Origin: an uncultured Chlamydiaceae bacterium
Lineage (GTDB): Bacteria > Chlamydiota > Chlamydiia > Chlamydiales > Parachlamydiaceae
Direction: 5' to 3'
Assembly (NCBI GenBank): GCA_945957185.1
Contig: CAMFKA010000089.1
Location: 1 to 8,573, forward strand
DNA: 8,573 bases
A model generated the notes under the pieces. That model searched no databases, was not told where the DNA came from, and worked only from the letters and a program-made list of their open reading frames with translations. The position numbers and the translations under genes are program-made. Below are positions 6,374-8,573 of this stretch, piece after piece. Within the stretch, counting starts at the first letter, position 1; each line of letters opens with the position of its first letter.

Positions 6374-7840
6374 TTGGATACCCAAAGAAATGATGACAGC
6401 GAAATTCTAGAAGATAGCATCACTTCCCCAGGGAACTTGATGGACTCCAAAACGAGTCATCTCGACGACGTTCTTCATGAAAAACTTGACGACGCCTTCC
6501 AGCAAGAAACTTCTCAAATTGTCTTGCACGATGTCGCACAAATCGCCTGCGAATACGACCCTATCGACTTAGCCTACGCCGTCACCAAATTACCCGCCGC
6601 CTCCCGCATCGTCGTTTACGACAACCTCCCAGACTTAAACGCAAAAATCACTTTTATGATCAATACCGGCTCCAGCACACGCGCGGCGATATTCCGCCAA
6701 ATGGATGACGGAGAAGTCAGAGAAGTGATCGAAAAGATGCCTCCCGATGAAGCTGTTTGGGTGTTAGACGACATGTCCGACCGCCGCATCCGCCGCGTGT
6801 TGGATCTGTTGGAACCGGCGAAAGCTGCGCGCATCAAAGAGCTTCAAAAGCACGACCGTCACAGCGCGGGGCGTTTGATGACGAATGAATATTTTACATT
6901 TTCTGTCTCTACAAGCGTTGCGCAGGTCGCTGAAGCCGTGTTGACCAATCCCGGCATCGAGTTAACTCGCAGCGTCTTCATTCAGGACGAAGAGGGACGA
7001 TTGGTCGGTCTTGTCACCGCGAGAAGTTTGATTATCAGCCCTCCTTATTTGACCATGGGGAAACTGATGCGAACAGTTCTCCATAAAGTCACCGTAGACA
7101 CCTCCCGCGATGAAGTGGTCGACCTTGTCGAGCGGTACAAACTTCCAGAACTCCCCGTCGTGGACGATGAAGACCGTCAAGTCGGTGTGATCAACTACGA
7201 AGATGTCGTCGAAGCCCTCGAAGATATCGCCGACGAAACCATCGCCAGCATGGCGGGTACTGCGGAGGATGTCAGCGAGCACGAACCTATTTTGAAAAGA
7301 TTTTTGTGGAGAGCTCCCTGGCTTCTTGTTACTCTGTGCGCAGGACTTGTCACTGCAACAGCGATGAATCACTTCAACGACCGCATCTGGTTCATTGTAG
7401 TTCCGTTTTTTGTTCCTTTGATCAATATGATGTCCGGCAATGTAGGCTTACAGTGCAGTACGATGCTTGTGCGTGCGATGTCTACAGGGGAGCTTTCAAG
7501 TGGATCCCGTCTGGATGCCTTGATAAAAGAGTTGGGAATCGGTTTATTAATCGGTTGCGTTTTTGGTGTACTGTGTGGCGTTGCCATTTACTTCATGAAA
7601 ACTATGGGCGTCTACCACGTCACCATCGATCCTTTTGTTCTCGGAGCTACCGTCAGCTTCGGTCTCTTGGGTGCCTGCATGACAGCAACAACACTGGGAG
7701 CTTTCTCTCCGTTCTTCTTTGCTCGATTTGGAATCGACCCTGCAGTCGCTTCCGGACCTATCGTCACTTCATTTAATGATGTTCTCTCGACACTTATCTT
7801 TTTCATGATCGCTTGGGGAGTGCATTCAATCATAGGATAG
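6374..7840 (+). CDS. mgtE: Magnesium transporter MgtE
   Basis: Inner-membrane Mg2+ channel/transporter whose cytoplasmic domains sense Mg2+ and close the pore when it is plentiful. The 488-residue product has the full MgtE layout: an acidic N-terminal tail (about 1-30), the helical MgtE_N domain (about 30-165), two CBS domains (about 167-230 and 234-290, the first beginning RLMT at 167-170), a connecting helix, and five membrane segments at about 316-333, 338-352, 387-409, 421-445 and 468-487. The pore signature GNVGLQ is at 355-360, and D469 (in TSFND) corresponds to the ion-selectivity aspartate of Thermus MgtE (D432). The TTG start is chosen for the GGAGG upstream; an ATG start at 6440 would shorten it by 22 residues without harming any domain. 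The stop lies 3 bases before the next gene, indicating an operon. Family assignment is secure; start less so. Confidence 0.95.
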   Translation: MDTQRNDDSEILEDSITSPGNLMDSKTSHLDDVLHEKLDDAFQQETSQIVLHDVAQIACEYDPIDLAYAVTKLPAASRIVVYDNLPDLNAKITFMINTGSSTRAAIFRQMDDGEVREVIEKMPPDEAVWVLDDMSDRRIRRVLDLLEPAKAARIKELQKHDRHSAGRLMTNEYFTFSVSTSVAQVAEAVLTNPGIELTRSVFIQDEEGRLVGLVTARSLIISPPYLTMGKLMRTVLHKVTVDTSRDEVVDLVERYKLPELPVVDDEDRQVGVINYEDVVEALEDIADETIASMAGTAEDVSEHEPILKRFLWRAPWLLVTLCAGLVTATAMNHFNDRIWFIVVPFFVPLINMMSGNVGLQCSTMLVRAMSTGELSSGSRLDALIKELGIGLLIGCVFGVLCGVAIYFMKTMGVYHVTIDPFVLGATVSFGLLGACMTATTLGAFSPFFFARFGIDPAVASGPIVTSFNDVLSTLIFFMIAWGVHSIIG

Positions 7841-7843
7841 TGA

Positions 7844-8503
7844 ATGATGAAGTTGCGGGAAAAGCTGTCCTTAATAGCCACACGGATTGCTGTGTCGAAA
7901 CAACAATTTGTCGAATTCCTGCTCGCAGTCACCACCTATTATAAAAACACCCGTTTTGCAAAAATCGACCTGTATTTGCTCTCCCGTTACTGGCTGAAAA
8001 ACCCCTATCGCATCGCACGCCGCTTTTTGCAGGTGCGCGGTGACCGCGACCTCTATACCTATGGCGAGACGCCTCTGACGACGATGCACTTGATTGCTGT
8101 GAGAGCAGGAATTACTTCTGCTGATAACGTATTAGAGTTGGGCTGTGGAAGAGGGCGCACGTGCTTTTGGCTGAGAGAGTGGCTAGGGTGCGGTGTTGTG
8201 GGCATTGAACAGGTTCCTGCCTTTGTTGAAACCGCAAATGAAGTGAAAAACCGGTACGCTATTGACGGAGTTGATTTTGTTTTGGGAGATTATCTCGAAG
8301 CAGATTGGGGAAAGCCAAGTGTGATTTATCTATACGCATCCAATTTGGATGAGGGGACAATCGCATTGCTAGCTAAGAAGATTGCGGCTTTAAAAGAGCC
8401 GGTAAAGGTGATTTCGGTGTCGTTCCCTATTCCTGGGATGGCTGTGCAAAAGAAATTTGCGCTGCCCTTTACGTGGGGCGACGCGGAAGTCTTTGTTCAG
8501 TAG
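7844..8503 (+). CDS. Class I SAM-dependent methyltransferase, substrate unknown
   Basis: Soluble 219-residue methyltransferase with a Rossmann-like fold. SAM-binding motif I is ELGCGRG (98-104), the acidic residue ending strand beta-2 is E122 (VGIEQ), a GD follows at 148-149, and IYLYASNL is the likely motif IV region. Residues 1-65 are helical and basic and come before the conserved YTYGETP segment (71-77). The layout, with the run from YGETP to motif I and a short C-terminal FTWGDAEVF, resembles small bacterial proteins annotated as DOT1-like; I cannot confirm this, and the substrate could be protein, lipid or small molecule. The start is ATG 7844, or the adjacent ATG 7847. AGGA (7834-7837) inside the mgtE 3' end is its Shine-Dalgarno at 6 bases, so translation is probably coupled to mgtE. 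A functional link to magnesium uptake is not established. Confidence 0.85.
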   Translation: MMKLREKLSLIATRIAVSKQQFVEFLLAVTTYYKNTRFAKIDLYLLSRYWLKNPYRIARRFLQVRGDRDLYTYGETPLTTMHLIAVRAGITSADNVLELGCGRGRTCFWLREWLGCGVVGIEQVPAFVETANEVKNRYAIDGVDFVLGDYLEADWGKPSVIYLYASNLDEGTIALLAKKIAALKEPVKVISVSFPIPGMAVQKKFALPFTWGDAEVFVQ

Positions 8504-8520
8504 AGGGGGTAACCAGGCGA

Positions 8521-8573
8521 GTGTGGCTATTTCTGGTTGGAAGGAGGCGTGTCCTATGCCGCGGATGCGGCTA
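8521..8573 (+). CDS. Possible start of a further gene, cut by window end
   Basis: After the methyltransferase stop two starts are possible. A strong AAGGAGG (8541-8547) is 8 bases before ATG 8556, leaving six visible codons (M-P-R-M-R-L). In the same frame-space a GTG at 8521 opens another frame that stays open to the edge and shows a C-x-x-C-G (LCRGCG), reminiscent of a zinc-ribbon N-terminus such as ComF-like proteins. The bases GCCGC-GGAT-GCGGC (8558-8571) also form a 5-bp hairpin that could instead be a terminator stem. Too little sequence is present to choose. Confidence 0.3.
   Translation, partial: MWLFLVGRRRVLCRGCG

Overview
The window reads as a stretch of bacterial chromosome carrying housekeeping genes, with one accessory island in the middle. 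From left to right it holds: a replicative DNA polymerase III alpha subunit (dnaE, + strand, 5' end cut by the window edge); an unrecognised 180-residue ORF on the - strand, tail to tail with dnaE; a 354-base AT-rich intergenic region containing a large GC-rich inverted repeat; typA/bipA (+); mgtE (+); a class I SAM-dependent methyltransferase starting 3 bases after mgtE (+); and about 70 bases that may hold the start of another gene.

The organism cannot be fixed from sequence reading alone. The DnaE insertion between the PHP and polymerase regions (about residues 185-205), the style of the methyltransferase, and the mix of genes fit a member of the Chlamydiae, most likely an environmental (Parachlamydiales-like) lineage. 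This is inference from remembered family resemblance, not a database result. The conserved genes look moderate in G+C. The region from about 3570 to 4450 is visibly richer in A+T, apart from the two GC-rich repeat arms.

The genes do not form a single pathway. dnaE copies the chromosome. TypA is a ribosome-binding translational GTPase linked to ribosome assembly and stress. MgtE is a gated Mg2+ channel/transporter. The methyltransferase is probably co-translated with mgtE. mgtE has a plausible promoter of its own (TTGAGT, 17-base spacer, TATCCT) and a short leader that folds into a strong hairpin just before its Shine-Dalgarno.

The parts most worth a second look are the inverted pair of 4 x 8-base arrays at 4223-4356, the orphan ORF at 3552-4094 with its Phe-rich amphipathic helix, and the mgtE leader hairpin. 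I found no CRISPR array, transposase, tRNA, rRNA or clear novel multi-gene system.
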